Assembly (NCBI GenBank): GCA_028693165.1 | Contig: JAQUVX010000003.1 | Location: forward strand, 124,001 to 188,000 | Reading direction: 5' to 3' | Length of the DNA stretch: 64,000 nucleotides | Source of the DNA: Lachnospiraceae bacterium | Lineage (GTDB): Bacteria > Bacillota > Clostridia > Lachnospirales > Lachnospiraceae | Part shown: positions 1 through 8,511 of the stretch, piece by piece | How the letters are laid out: every line of letters starts with the position of its first letter | Numbering within the stretch: position 1 is the first letter of the stretch | Made by a program: the position numbers and the translations under genes | Notes under the pieces: generated by a model | Databases searched by the model: none | Seen by the model: only the letters and a program-made list of their open reading frames with translations | Told to the model about the DNA's origin: nothing

Positions 1-12
1 AAAGTGCGTAAT

Positions 13-152
13 CCCTTATTCAGAGTGATGGAGATACAAAGGATCTGTGAAGTCACGGCAACCCCGAGAGAAGTGCAGTTTCTGACCGACTGGTCGGAGC
101 GGCAGGAGCAATCGGAAGGTGCCAACCTGAGCGAGAAATCGAGCAATAAGAG
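13..152 (+). promoter_or_regulatory. SAM-I (S-box) riboswitch upstream of metK
   Basis: The closing P1 helix is visible as CTTATT at about 15-20 pairing with AATAAG at about 145-150. Between them are the S-box signatures CAGAG...GATGGAG, the GTCACGGCAACC core near 52-63 and GGTGCCAACCTG near 118-130. Position directly ahead of metK, the SAM-making enzyme, fits the usual feedback control in which SAM binding favours termination. The riboswitch core is complete, but its promoter lies outside the window. Confidence 0.9.
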
Positions 153-175
153 GATTTGATGTGCCCCGATATATC

Positions 176-213
176 AAGTCCGCAGTATGATTGCTACGGA
201 CTTTTTCTTTTGT
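176..213 (+). terminator. Riboswitch-controlled intrinsic terminator
   Basis: A 10-bp stem (176-185 with 194-203, one G-U pair) and an 8-nt loop run into a T-rich tract. It lies between the SAM aptamer and the metK ribosome site, so it is the likely expression platform that forms when SAM is bound. Confidence 0.85.
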
Positions 214-242
214 TAAAAAACAATTCTAAGGAGGATTTTCAA

Positions 243-1430
243 ATGGAAAAATTATTATTTACGTCTGAATCAGTAACCGAAGGCCATCCGGATAAAATGT
301 GCGATGCCATTTCGGATGCGATTCTTGATGCGCTGATGGCGAAGGATCCGATGAGCCGTGTGGCCTGTGAGACCTGTACGACCACCGGACTGGTGATGGT
401 GATGGGCGAGATCACGACCAACGCCTATGTGGATATTCAGAGCATTGTGCGTGAAACCGTGCGTGAAATCGGCTACGACCGTGCAAAGTATGGCTTCGAC
501 TGTGATACCTGCGGCGTGATGGTGGTGCTGGATGAGCAGTCTGCCGATATCGCTCTGGGCGTTGACAAGGCGCTGGAGTGCAAGGAAAACAACATGGATG
601 ACGATGCACTGGACGCCATCGGTGCCGGGGATCAGGGTATGATGTTTGGCTTTGCGAGCAACGAGACCGAGGAATATATGCCTTATCCGATCGCTCTGGC
701 TCACAAGCTGGCGCGCCGTCTGACGGAAGTGCGGAAGAACGGAACCCTTTCCTATCTGCGCCCGGACGGAAAGACACAGGTAACCGTAGAGTACGATGAA
801 AATGGCAAGCCATATCGCCTGGATGCGGTGGTTCTTTCCACGCAGCATGATGAGAACGTGACCCAGGAGCAGATCCACGAGGATATCAAGCGGGAAGTCT
901 TTGACGTGATTCTGCCGGCAGAGCTGGTGGATGCGGAGACAAAATTTTTCATCAATCCTACCGGACGTTTCGTGATCGGCGGCCCGCATGGCGACAGCGG
1001 ACTGACCGGACGTAAGATCATCGTAGACACCTACGGCGGCTATGCACGTCATGGCGGCGGCGCTTTCTCCGGAAAGGACTGCACCAAGGTAGACCGTTCT
1101 GCTGCTTATGCGGCACGCTATGTGGCAAAGAATATCGTGGCAGCCGGCCTTGCAGACAAGTGTGAGATTCAGTTGTCCTACGCGATCGGCGTGGCACATC
1201 CGACCTCCATCATGATCGATACCTTCGGCACCGGCAAGCTGAGCAATGAGAAGCTGGTGGACATCGTCCGCGAGAACTTCGACCTGCGCCCGGCCGGCAT
1301 CATCAAGATGCTTGACCTGCGCCGCCCGATCTATCGCCAGACCGCGGCCTACGGTCATTTCGGCAGACTGGATCTGGATCTGCCGTGGGAGAAGCTCGAC
1401 CGCGTGGATGCATTGAAGAAGTATCTGTAA
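243..1430 (+). CDS. metK: S-adenosylmethionine synthase
   Basis: Makes S-adenosylmethionine from methionine and ATP in the cytoplasm. The 395-residue protein has the usual family length. It opens with the N-terminal [11 protein letters not shown] motif and carries [10 protein letters not shown], the P-loop-like [15 protein letters not shown] segment and GGGAFSGKD, all hallmark MetK sequences. The ATG at 243 is chosen because AGGAGG stands about 8 nt upstream and the protein then starts at the conserved [10 protein letters not shown]. An in-frame TTG/ATG near 156-159 lies before the terminator and would add 29 unconserved residues. Expression is probably controlled by the SAM riboswitch upstream. 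Confidence 0.97.
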   Translation: MEKLLFTSESVTEGHPDKMCDAISDAILDALMAKDPMSRVACETCTTTGLVMVMGEITTNAYVDIQSIVRETVREIGYDRAKYGFDCDTCGVMVVLDEQSADIALGVDKALECKENNMDDDALDAIGAGDQGMMFGFASNETEEYMPYPIALAHKLARRLTEVRKNGTLSYLRPDGKTQVTVEYDENGKPYRLDAVVLSTQHDENVTQEQIHEDIKREVFDVILPAELVDAETKFFINPTGRFVIGGPHGDSGLTGRKIIVDTYGGYARHGGGAFSGKDCTKVDRSAAYAARYVAKNIVAAGLADKCEIQLSYAIGVAHPTSIMIDTFGTGKLSNEKLVDIVRENFDLRPAGIIKMLDLRRPIYRQTAAYGHFGRLDLDLPWEKLDRVDALKKYL

Positions 1431-1463
1431 AGAAATCTTAAGACAACGTAAGCTGCGTCCTAC

Positions 1464-1491
1464 TTGTAATTGTCATGATTTGGGATATAAT
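1464..1491 (+). promoter_or_regulatory. Sigma-A-type promoter for the secreted hydrolase gene
   Basis: TTGTAA (1464-1469) and a perfect TATAAT (1486-1491) are separated by 16 bp and lie about 50 nt before the start at 1541. Confidence 0.6.
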
Positions 1492-1540
1492 AGGGAAGCG
1501 TACTCAAAGCAAATTGATGACAGCAAGAAGGAGGCATAAT

Positions 1541-3286
1541 ATGATTTTACGAAACCATTTCATGGGACGTCTGGCAGCAGCGGCGCTGGTCGCGGCGGCT
1601 ATGATGGGCATGAGCAGCATAGAAGCTCTGGCGGCAACGGAAGAGAGCGCGGCGCAGACGGCAGAAGCACAGACAGAGGCAGTGCAGATTCCGGCACCGA
1701 CCGAGTTTGCACACATTTTATCCTGCGGTATCCAGCGCGGGAACCAGATCGCCATACGCGGTCAGATGGAGGGCACCTGGTCGGATCCGGCGTACTATGA
1801 CAACTACCTGTACCTGTTTGAACTGAAGCCGTATGAGGATGACCTTGGCAGCAGAACCGATTATATGGCATGGATTACCAAGGGCGATGATTTGTCCTTT
1901 GACGTAGCACTCAACCTGGGAACAGCGGATGACCGGCTGTATTCCAAGTTCGTGGTTGCCGTCTTTGACGGCGAGAAGTACACGAAGGTCAGCAATACCG
2001 CTTACGTGTCCAACCCGGAGAGTGTCGCGAAGCACACGGATGTTTACAAGAATGCCCAGACCAAGAAGGGACTGCTGATAGAGAATACGGAGAGCATGGT
2101 GGCGGATGCCTTTGATCTTGGCGTCAACCACGTGATTGTAAATATTCCCTTCCACCACATTCTCGGAGAGGGTATCAATTACGAATACGACGGAAAGACC
2201 TACAGCTTCAACAAGGCCCTCATGCAGACCTATGACAGCACGATTCGCCGGATGTCAGAGAAAAACATGACGGTGACGGCAGTCATCTTAAACGGCTGGA
2301 ACGATGCGACCCCGCAGCTTATCTATCCGGGTGTGACGAAGCAGCCGGAGAATCAGGTATTCTACTATGGCTTCAATGCATCGACGCCGGAGGGCTACGA
2401 GACGATCAAGGCGATTGCGTCGTTCCTTGCGGACCGTTACAGCAGCCTGCAGTCTCCGTATGGCAAGATTTCCAACTGGATCATCGGCAACGAGATCAAC
2501 AACCAGCAGTGGAATTATGTGGGCCCGATGGGACTGGATCAGTACGTGCATGAATATGAGCGTGCATTCCGCGTCTTCTATACGGCGATCAAGAGCACCA
2601 ACCAGAACGACCGGCTGTTCTTCTCGACGGATTACAACTGGCTCCATGATGCGGACGGAACGAAGAAGTACAACGTGAAGGATCTGCTCGATCGCTTTGC
2701 AGACCAGAGCGGTGCCGGCGGCCCGATGGACTGGGGACTGGCGTATCATCCGTATTCCATGCCGCTGACTGAGCCGGAATTCTGGGATGATGATCAGACC
2801 GGACTGGTTCGCGGGGATGTAAGTTCTCCGGTTGTGAACCTGAAGAATCTGAATGTGCTGACCGATTATTTGCAGACACCATCGATGCTCAGTCCCACCG
2901 GAGAGGTGCGGAATGTGATCCTTTCCGAGCAGGGCTTTACCTCAAAGAGCGCAACCCGCGGTGAGAACAATGATCTGCAAGCGGCAGCGATTGCCTATGC
3001 GTATTATATCGCGGACAGCAATCCTTATATCGATGCGTTCATCATGAGCCGTCAGGTAGATGCGCCGCAGGAGGTGAATTCATCCCTGCAATTTGGCCTG
3101 TGGTACTGTGACATGAACCAGCCCAATGCCATCGTCCCGACGATGCGTAAGAAATCCTGGGTGATCTATAAGAATATCGACAACAAAAAGACGACCTTGG
3201 AGACGACAGAATTTGCAAAAGCGCTGATTGGAATTTCCAAGTGGAGTGATGTGATTCCGAACTTCCGGTGGAGGTCTCAGGAGTAG
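1541..3286 (+). CDS. Secreted glycoside-hydrolase-like protein (DUF5722-type)
   Basis: The 581-residue product has an N-terminal signal peptide (basic start, Ala-rich core, likely cleavage after EALA near residue 33) followed by a Gln/Ala/Glu-rich linker. The body resembles a TIM-barrel clan-A glycosidase. WIIGNEINN places a candidate acid/base Glu near residue 318, and VILSEQGFT a candidate nucleophile Glu near residue 463, matching the expected spacing on strands 4 and 7. The family resembles DUF5722 proteins common in gut Lachnospiraceae. Substrate cannot be read from sequence. The start at 1541 is taken for its AGGAGG site; a longer in-frame ORF from 1475 would spoil the signal peptide. 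It is probably exported and acts outside the membrane on polysaccharide. Confidence 0.72.
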   Translation: MILRNHFMGRLAAAALVAAAMMGMSSIEALAATEESAAQTAEAQTEAVQIPAPTEFAHILSCGIQRGNQIAIRGQMEGTWSDPAYYDNYLYLFELKPYEDDLGSRTDYMAWITKGDDLSFDVALNLGTADDRLYSKFVVAVFDGEKYTKVSNTAYVSNPESVAKHTDVYKNAQTKKGLLIENTESMVADAFDLGVNHVIVNIPFHHILGEGINYEYDGKTYSFNKALMQTYDSTIRRMSEKNMTVTAVILNGWNDATPQLIYPGVTKQPENQVFYYGFNASTPEGYETIKAIASFLADRYSSLQSPYGKISNWIIGNEINNQQWNYVGPMGLDQYVHEYERAFRVFYTAIKSTNQNDRLFFSTDYNWLHDADGTKKYNVKDLLDRFADQSGAGGPMDWGLAYHPYSMPLTEPEFWDDDQTGLVRGDVSSPVVNLKNLNVLTDYLQTPSMLSPTGEVRNVILSEQGFTSKSATRGENNDLQAAAIAYAYYIADSNPYIDAFIMSRQVDAPQEVNSSLQFGLWYCDMNQPNAIVPTMRKKSWVIYKNIDNKKTTLETTEFAKALIGISKWSDVIPNFRWRSQE

Positions 3287-3302
3287 AATAAACAAAAGAA
3301 AT

Positions 3303-3488
3303 GGGGGGATCGGGGCAAGCCTGCTTGAAGAAGCAGAAAGAGAATACCCGAATCCGCATACTAAAGTAAGCCTCTGTGGTTCAGAGAAAAATGCGGGCAA
3401 CTTTTTTGAACACTGTGGATATGGAAAATCCGACCAGCAAGGGGAACATACGATTTACCAAAAAATATACAATAGGGAGGAATCATTC
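3303..3488 (+). pseudogene. GNAT acetyltransferase remnant (3' half)
   Basis: This stretch is open in one frame and translates to a typical GNAT C-terminal half. It begins with a GGIGASLL segment resembling the acetyl-CoA-binding motif A, continues with EEAEREYPNPHTKVSL, and ends with NAGNFFEHCGYGKSD, the beta5/alpha4 region of GNAT folds. The N-terminal half is missing: the preceding hydrolase gene ends at 3286. There is no stop before the cupin ATG at 3489, so the remnant is in frame with the cupin and also contains its ribosome site. It is read as a truncated gene rather than a functional one. Confidence 0.65.
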
Positions 3489-3818
3489 ATGCAAGAGTTT
3501 ATTACACCACCCAACCATAAGGGATTTTCAGCAAAGAGGTTGTTTGATGAAGGCGGTAAAATCAAATGGGGCGCAATCGCTTATATTGACAAAGACGGCG
3601 GCGGGCCGGAGGGCAACCATACGCATAGGGAAAACCATATTTTTATTGTTGTTGATGGAGAAGCAAGGGTAATGCTTGATGATAAAGCGGTGATTGTCAA
3701 AAAGAATGAATCTTTCTTTGTCAATGGAATGACGCCACATTCCATATGGAATAATTCCGAAGAAACCACTGTGGTAATTAAAATCTCTACGGAATGTGAA
3801 TCAGAGGAAAACCATTGA
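3489..3818 (+). CDS. Small cupin-domain protein
   Basis: This 109-residue single-domain cupin has metal-site motif 1 as GNHTHRENHIFIVVDGEA and motif 2 in the GMTPHSIWNN segment. His residues and the Glu in these motifs could bind a divalent metal. The fold is shared by many sugar-modifying, dioxygenase-like and sensor proteins, so no substrate is assigned. AGGGAGG lies about 8 nt before the ATG. It sits among gene fragments (a GNAT remnant upstream, an SDR remnant downstream) and is more A/T-rich than the surrounding core genes, suggesting an acquired patch of which this is the only intact member. Confidence 0.75.
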   Translation: MQEFITPPNHKGFSAKRLFDEGGKIKWGAIAYIDKDGGGPEGNHTHRENHIFIVVDGEARVMLDDKAVIVKKNESFFVNGMTPHSIWNNSEETTVVIKISTECESEENH

Positions 3819-3958
3819 AAGGACGAGGAAATATATTTTCCAATGGCGATCATATAAAAACAGCGGTTGTTACCGGTGGAAGCTCTAGAGTAGGGCTTGG
3901 AACAAAAGTGATATCTCTTATCCAGAAAAATCATAAAATTTCAACAGAGGGGCTGTAA
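3815..3958 (+). pseudogene. Short-chain dehydrogenase remnant cut by the palindromic element
   Basis: One frame reads through a Rossmann nucleotide-binding start, KTAVVTGGSSRVGLGTKVI, typical of the first beta-alpha unit of short-chain dehydrogenases. After about 47 codons it runs into the palindromic element beginning at 3949 and stops at a TAA inside it. Nothing resembling the rest of a dehydrogenase follows the element. The frame can be followed back to a TTG overlapping the cupin stop codon. Read as a disrupted gene. Confidence 0.6.
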
Positions 3959-4080
3959 AATAAGTCCCTAAAAGAAAAATCGCCCAGACCGTGAAATGAT
4001 ATGCCCCCTGTCTACTTGACAGGGGGCATATCATTTGTCGGAACTGGCGATTCTTAATTAGGGACTTATTTTACAGCCCC
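3949..4080. mobile_element. 132-bp palindromic MITE-like element
   Basis: Both ends carry the same 23-bp inverted repeat beginning GGGGCTGTAAAATAAGTC. Inside it, ATCGCC and then an AAATGATATGCCCCCTGTC arm pair with their complements on the other side, so almost the whole element folds into one hairpin. It has no coding capacity. Terminal repeats, small size and insertion into a dehydrogenase fragment point to a non-autonomous transposable element; the ends resemble those of insertion sequences that begin with GGGGCTGT. No target duplication is obvious. Confidence 0.7.
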
Positions 4081-4101
4081 ATTTACATATCACAGAAAAA
4101 A

Positions 4102-4452
4102 TCATGTTTCCGGCGCCACAATCCTGGCGATCATGCGGTTGGGAAGGCAGACGATCATGTCGCCGTTTAAGGAGACGTGACCCTGGTGGACACAGATCTT
4201 ATCCGGGCAGGAGGCATCGCTGATCCAGACAGCGCCATCCTGGATGATCAGGTGGTTTGTACCGTCCTTGTAGCCGTGGATGACGGTGTCAATATCCTTT
4301 GAGAGATCAAAGGTTTCTACAAGCTCGGAATCGACGGTTACTTCTACGACCGCCGCGGGACGCTGGTGCATGTTGTGGTTGATCCAGAAGCCAATTGCAG
4401 CAATCAGCAGAATGATGACAACCAGCAGTAAATCTTTTTTTCGTTTCTGCAT
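4102..4452 (-). CDS. NusG domain II-containing membrane-anchored protein
   Basis: A 116-residue protein with a basic N-terminus and one membrane segment (about residues 7-24), then an extracytoplasmic domain matching the NusG_II (DUF1312) family. A conserved SCPDKICVHQG segment contains two cysteines five residues apart, and the C-terminus has IVCLPNRMIARIV, also typical. Family members often lie beside Gx-transporter and ApbE/Rnf-type genes; a Gx transporter is encoded divergently 94 bp away and an apbE lies 4 kb downstream. The biochemical role is unknown. The stop lies only 21 bp from the palindromic element. Confidence 0.85.
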   Translation of the reverse strand: MQKRKKDLLLVVIILLIAAIGFWINHNMHQRPAAVVEVTVDSELVETFDLSKDIDTVIHGYKDGTNHLIIQDGAVWISDASCPDKICVHQGHVSLNGDMIVCLPNRMIARIVAPET

Positions 4453-4546
4453 GGGATATCCTCTTTCTAAAATGCGTTTGGAATGATATAATGAATGAAA
4501 CTATAACATAGATGTCTGCGGATGTCAAATAAGGAGTTTAGACAGC

Positions 4547-5074
4547 ATGAAGAAAAGATACACGGGAGGCAGAAACAGTGCGGGAGGTGTGGCGCTGTAT
4601 GGCCTGCTGATTGCGCTGGCGTTTATTTTCAGTTATATTGAGGCGATGATCCCCATGCCGGTTCCGGTGCCGGGGGTGAAACTTGGGCTGGCGAACCTGG
4701 TCAATGTGGTGGGACTTTATACCGTGGGAGTGGCCGGGACGGCGGCGGTGGCGCTGGTTCGCATTGTGTTGGTTGGATTTACCTTTGGCAACCCGGCCAG
4801 TATGATGTACGCCCTGTCCGGCGGCTGCCTGAGTCTGGCGGTGATGATTCTGGCGAAGAAGAGCGGCTGGTTTGAGAAGACCGGTGTGAGTATTCTCGGA
4901 GGGATTTTTCACAATATCGGCCAGCTTGCGATGGCGGCTTATGTGACGCAGACCGCGGGAGTCTTTACCTATCTTCCGGTGCTGCTGGTGACGGGTGTGG
5001 TGACGGGCGGCGTGATCGGATTGTTAGGCGGTCTGGTGGTAGAGCGGATTACACCGATTCTTCGGAATCTGTAG
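4547..5074 (+). CDS. Gx transporter family membrane protein (HepI-like)
   Basis: A 175-residue polytopic protein with about five hydrophobic segments and frequent Gly pairs. It contains AMIPMPVPVPGVKLGLANL and FGNPASMMYALSGG, characteristic of the family once annotated as heptaprenyl diphosphate synthase component I and now called Gx transporter (ECF-S-like fold). Substrate is not established. It is divergent from the NusG-II gene, an arrangement repeated in related bacteria. A ribosome site AAGGAG lies about 11 nt before the ATG. Confidence 0.82.
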   Translation: MKKRYTGGRNSAGGVALYGLLIALAFIFSYIEAMIPMPVPVPGVKLGLANLVNVVGLYTVGVAGTAAVALVRIVLVGFTFGNPASMMYALSGGCLSLAVMILAKKSGWFEKTGVSILGGIFHNIGQLAMAAYVTQTAGVFTYLPVLLVTGVVTGGVIGLLGGLVVERITPILRNL

Positions 5075-5109
5075 AACATAAAACAAAGGGAAATGCAGGA
5101 GGGGAAGGC

Positions 5110-6624
5110 ATGATTTACAATGTGGTAAGAAACTTGGTACAGTATGGACTTGAGACGGGGGTGCTCGCACAGCAGGATGCAATTTATGCGAGGAATCAGA
5201 TCCTGGAGACGCTTAAGCTGGATGCTTATGAGGAGGTGCAGGCAGAAGAGGAGAACGCAGTCTGCGGGGATCTGGAAGCGATTCTGAAGGAGCTTTTGGA
5301 CTATGCCGCCGGGGAGGGACTGATTGAGGACAGCATCGGTTACCGGGATCTGTTTGATACGAAGCTGATGAACTGTCTGATGCCGCGGCCATCTGAGGTG
5401 TCGGCGAAGTTCTGGGATCTGTATGAGCAGGCGGGGGCGGAGGCTGCCACGGATTATTTCTATAAACTGAGTCAGGATTCGGATTATATCCGTCGCTACC
5501 GCGTGTGTAAGGATCAGAAGTGGGTCACAAAGACCGCTTACGGGGATCTGGACATCACCATCAATCTGTCCAAGCCGGAGAAAGATCCGAAGGCCATCGC
5601 GGCGGCAAAGCTGGCGAAGCAGAGCGGTTATCCGAAATGTTTGCTCTGTATGGAGAATGAGGGCTATGCAGGACGCCTGGATCACCCGGCCCGCAACAAT
5701 CACCGGATTATCCGCATCACCGTCAATGACAGTCAGTGGGGATTCCAGTATTCTCCGTATGTATATTACAATGAGCACTGCATCGTGTTCAACGGACAGC
5801 ACACACCGATGAAGATCGAGCGGGCTGCATTTGTGAAGCTGTTTGATTTTGTAAAGCAATTTCCGCACTATTTCCTGGGATCCAATGCGGATCTGCCAAT
5901 CGTGGGCGGATCGATTCTGAGCCATGATCATTTTCAGGGAGGACATTACACCTTTGCCATGGCGAAAGCGCCAATGGAAAAGACCTATCGCATGGAGGGC
6001 TACGAGGATGTGGAGGCAGGGATCGTCCACTGGCCGATGTCCGTGCTGCGTCTGCGGAGTGAAAACCCGGATCGTCTGATCGAACTGGGCGACAAGGTAC
6101 TGGGCGCATGGAGAGGCTACACCGATGAGGCGGCGTTTGTTTTTGCCGAGACGGAGGGAGAGCCGCACAACACGATCACGCCGATCGCCCGGAAGAAGGG
6201 CAAAGATTACGAGCTGGATCTGGTGCTGCGCAACAATATTACCACGGAGGAATACCCGCTGGGCGTGTACCATCCGCACCAGGAGCTGCATCACATCAAG
6301 AAGGAAAACATCGGGCTGATCGAGGTCATGGGACTGGCCGTGCTGCCGTCCCGACTGAAGGATGAACTGGCGCTGCTGGGTGAATACCTGGTGGAAGGAA
6401 AGGATGTTCGGAGCAATGAAATGCTTGAGAAGCACGCCGACTGGGTGGACGGGTTCCGTCCGCAGTATGGAGCGCTGACCAGCGAGAATGTGGAAGGAAT
6501 TCTGCAGGAGGAGGTCGGAAAGGTATTTGCCCGCGTGCTGGAGGACGCCGGTGTTTACAAGTGTACCAAAGAGGGACGGGCGGCGTTTGAACGCTTCTTA
6601 AACCGGGTTGGCTTTACCGGCTGA
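5110..6624 (+). CDS. galT: UDP-glucose--hexose-1-phosphate uridylyltransferase (class II)
   Basis: Exchanges UMP between UDP-glucose and galactose-1-phosphate in the Leloir pathway. The 504-residue size and sequence match the Firmicutes-type GalT. Visible marks are NHRIIRITVND, PYVYYNEHCIVFNGQH and the active-site segment GGSILSHDHFQGGHYTF with its His-x-His-x-Gln core. GGAGGGGAAGG precedes the ATG. No galK or galE is adjacent. It starts 36 bp after the Gx transporter gene and may be read from the same transcript. Confidence 0.95.
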   Translation: MIYNVVRNLVQYGLETGVLAQQDAIYARNQILETLKLDAYEEVQAEEENAVCGDLEAILKELLDYAAGEGLIEDSIGYRDLFDTKLMNCLMPRPSEVSAKFWDLYEQAGAEAATDYFYKLSQDSDYIRRYRVCKDQKWVTKTAYGDLDITINLSKPEKDPKAIAAAKLAKQSGYPKCLLCMENEGYAGRLDHPARNNHRIIRITVNDSQWGFQYSPYVYYNEHCIVFNGQHTPMKIERAAFVKLFDFVKQFPHYFLGSNADLPIVGGSILSHDHFQGGHYTFAMAKAPMEKTYRMEGYEDVEAGIVHWPMSVLRLRSENPDRLIELGDKVLGAWRGYTDEAAFVFAETEGEPHNTITPIARKKGKDYELDLVLRNNITTEEYPLGVYHPHQELHHIKKENIGLIEVMGLAVLPSRLKDELALLGEYLVEGKDVRSNEMLEKHADWVDGFRPQYGALTSENVEGILQEEVGKVFARVLEDAGVYKCTKEGRAAFERFLNRVGFTG

Positions 6625-6685
6625 AGCACAATAAAAATATTGTGGTAATTGCAGTAAAATTGGTGTTTGTAATGGTTGCTTCGCA

Positions 6686-6714
6686 GATGTATATTCTTCT
6701 AATTAATATACATC
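6686..6714 (+). promoter_or_regulatory. Perfect 10-bp stem-loop abutting a ribosome site
   Basis: GATGTATATT (6686-6695) pairs perfectly with AATATACATC (6705-6714) around a 9-nt loop. The right arm ends directly at the ACGGAGG ribosome site of the next gene. It lacks a T-tract, so it is not an ordinary terminator; it may be an operator or a translation-control hairpin. Confidence 0.45.
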
Positions 6715-6729
6715 ACGGAGGACAAAAGG

Positions 6730-8385
6730 ATGGAGAAACTAGAGAGAAATGCGGCTGACCTGCTGGTGGAGTGTTTGCAGGAAGAGGGCGTAGAATATAT
6801 TTTTGGGATTCCGGGAGAAGAAAATCTGGCGATGATGAATGCCATTTTTTCTTCTCCCATCTGCTTTATTACCACACGGCACGAGCAGGGAGCGGCGTTT
6901 ATGGCGGATGTCTATGGAAGGCTGACCGGCAGGGCCGGCGTGTGTCTGGCGACGCTGGGGCCGGGGGCAACCAATCTGGTGACCGGTGTGGCGGATGCGG
7001 ACAGCGACGGTGCGCCGCTGGTGGCGATCACCGGGCAGGTGGGGACGGAGCGGATGCACATTACCGGACATCAGTTCCTTGATCTGAGCAAGATGTTTGA
7101 ACCGATCACGAAGCGAACCAAGATGGTGGTGCGCCCGGATACGGTCAACGAGATCGTTCGTCTGGCGTTCAAATATGCAGAGAGCGAGAAGCCGCGAGCC
7201 ACGCACATCGATCTTCCGGTCAACATCGCCAAGATGCCGGTCGCGGAGACGGAAAAGCCAATGAAAAAGAAGATCGCGCCAAAGGAGTACGCAGAACTCG
7301 ATACGGTGCAGGATGCGGCAGGTATGATTTTCCGCGCGAAGAATCCGGTCATTTTGGCAGGCTGCGGTGTGGTGCGCGGCCGTGCGGCGAAAGAGCTGAC
7401 CGAGTTTGCAACCCGTCTGAAGATTCCGGTGGTCAATACGATGATGGCGAAGGGCGTGATTCCCTTTGACAATCAGTACGCCATGTGGACGATCGGCATT
7501 CCGCAGAAGGATTATCAGAACAAGATTCTGGAGGCGGCAGATCTGGTCATCGCGGTCGGCTATGATATCGTAGAATATGCTCCGGCTAAATGGAATCCGC
7601 AGGGGACGGTGGACATCGTCCATATCGATATGCGTCCGGCGCATATCAACAAGCTGTATCAGCCGGAGGTCGAGGTGGTCGGAGATATTGCAGACTCGCT
7701 GATTCAGATCGCGCGGCGTTCTTCCCGCAATGAGGAACCGGTGCGTGCACTTGAGATCAAGCAGAAGATGGTGGAGGAACATCAATCCTATGAGCATGAC
7801 AATGCATTTCCGATGAAGCCGCAGCGGATCCTAAACGATGTGCGAAAGGTCATGGGAGCAGAGGATATCGTGATTTCTGACGTGGGGGCACATAAGATGT
7901 GGGTAGCCCGTCATTATAATTGTTATGAACCGAATACCTGTATCATTTCCAATGGTTTCGCGACGATGGGGATTGCGGTTCCGGGAGCGATCGGTGCCAA
8001 GCTGGTACATCCGGAGAAGAAGGTACTGGCGGTCTGCGGTGACGGTGGTTTCATGATGAACTGTCAGGAGCTGGAGACAGCGCTGCGTGCGGGGACTCCG
8101 TTCGTGACCTTGATTTTCAACGATGCCAGCTATGGCCTGATCAAGTGGAAGCAGATGGATCAGTACCAGAGAAGCTGCTACGTCGATTTCACCAATCCGG
8201 ATTTTGTGAAATTTGCGGAGAGCATGGGAGCGATTGGCTATCGGATTGAGAAGGCGGAGGAGCTGATCCCGACGCTGGAAAAGGCGTTCGAGCAGAAGGT
8301 CCCGGTGATCATCGATTGTCCGGTGGATTATTCGGAGAACACAAAGCTGACCGCACATCTGAGGGAATTGATGGAGGAGCTGTAA
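6730..8385 (+). CDS. Acetolactate synthase large-subunit-like ThDP enzyme
   Basis: A 551-residue thiamine-diphosphate enzyme of the acetolactate synthase family, condensing pyruvate to acetolactate if the assignment is right. The N-terminal Pyr domain has GIPGEENL and TRHEQGAAFMADVYGR, the latter holding the cofactor-activating Glu. The middle Rossmann-like domain spans about 190-325. The C-terminal PP domain carries the ThDP/Mg motif starting GDGGFMMNCQELETAL and ending at the ND of FNDASYGL. No ilvN regulatory subunit or alsD gene is adjacent, which favours a catabolic AlsS-like or stand-alone role over the IlvBN holoenzyme. The start has a good GGAGG site. Confidence 0.82.
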   Translation: MEKLERNAADLLVECLQEEGVEYIFGIPGEENLAMMNAIFSSPICFITTRHEQGAAFMADVYGRLTGRAGVCLATLGPGATNLVTGVADADSDGAPLVAITGQVGTERMHITGHQFLDLSKMFEPITKRTKMVVRPDTVNEIVRLAFKYAESEKPRATHIDLPVNIAKMPVAETEKPMKKKIAPKEYAELDTVQDAAGMIFRAKNPVILAGCGVVRGRAAKELTEFATRLKIPVVNTMMAKGVIPFDNQYAMWTIGIPQKDYQNKILEAADLVIAVGYDIVEYAPAKWNPQGTVDIVHIDMRPAHINKLYQPEVEVVGDIADSLIQIARRSSRNEEPVRALEIKQKMVEEHQSYEHDNAFPMKPQRILNDVRKVMGAEDIVISDVGAHKMWVARHYNCYEPNTCIISNGFATMGIAVPGAIGAKLVHPEKKVLAVCGDGGFMMNCQELETALRAGTPFVTLIFNDASYGLIKWKQMDQYQRSCYVDFTNPDFVKFAESMGAIGYRIEKAEELIPTLEKAFEQKVPVIIDCPVDYSENTKLTAHLRELMEEL

Positions 8386-8413
8386 CGGGCTGTAAAAGAT
8401 AAGAAAATGCAAG

Positions 8414-8450
8414 AAAAGAGAGTGATGGACTTTGCATCATTCTCTTTTTA
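8414..8450 (+). terminator. Intrinsic terminator after the acetolactate-synthase-like gene
   Basis: A 14-bp stem (AAAAGAGAGTGATG with its complement, one G-U) closes a 7-nt loop and ends in TTTTT. Confidence 0.8.
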
Positions 8451-8511
8451 TGTTATGATAAGAAAGTCTGCGCTTTTGGAAATGCAGAGATGGAAAGGAA
8501 TGGATTGTGCG

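Noticed and set aside
270-1358. Long antisense open frame across metK
   Set aside because: It is the mirror of a highly biased coding sequence; no ribosome site or protein-like motif, and metK on the other strand is certain.
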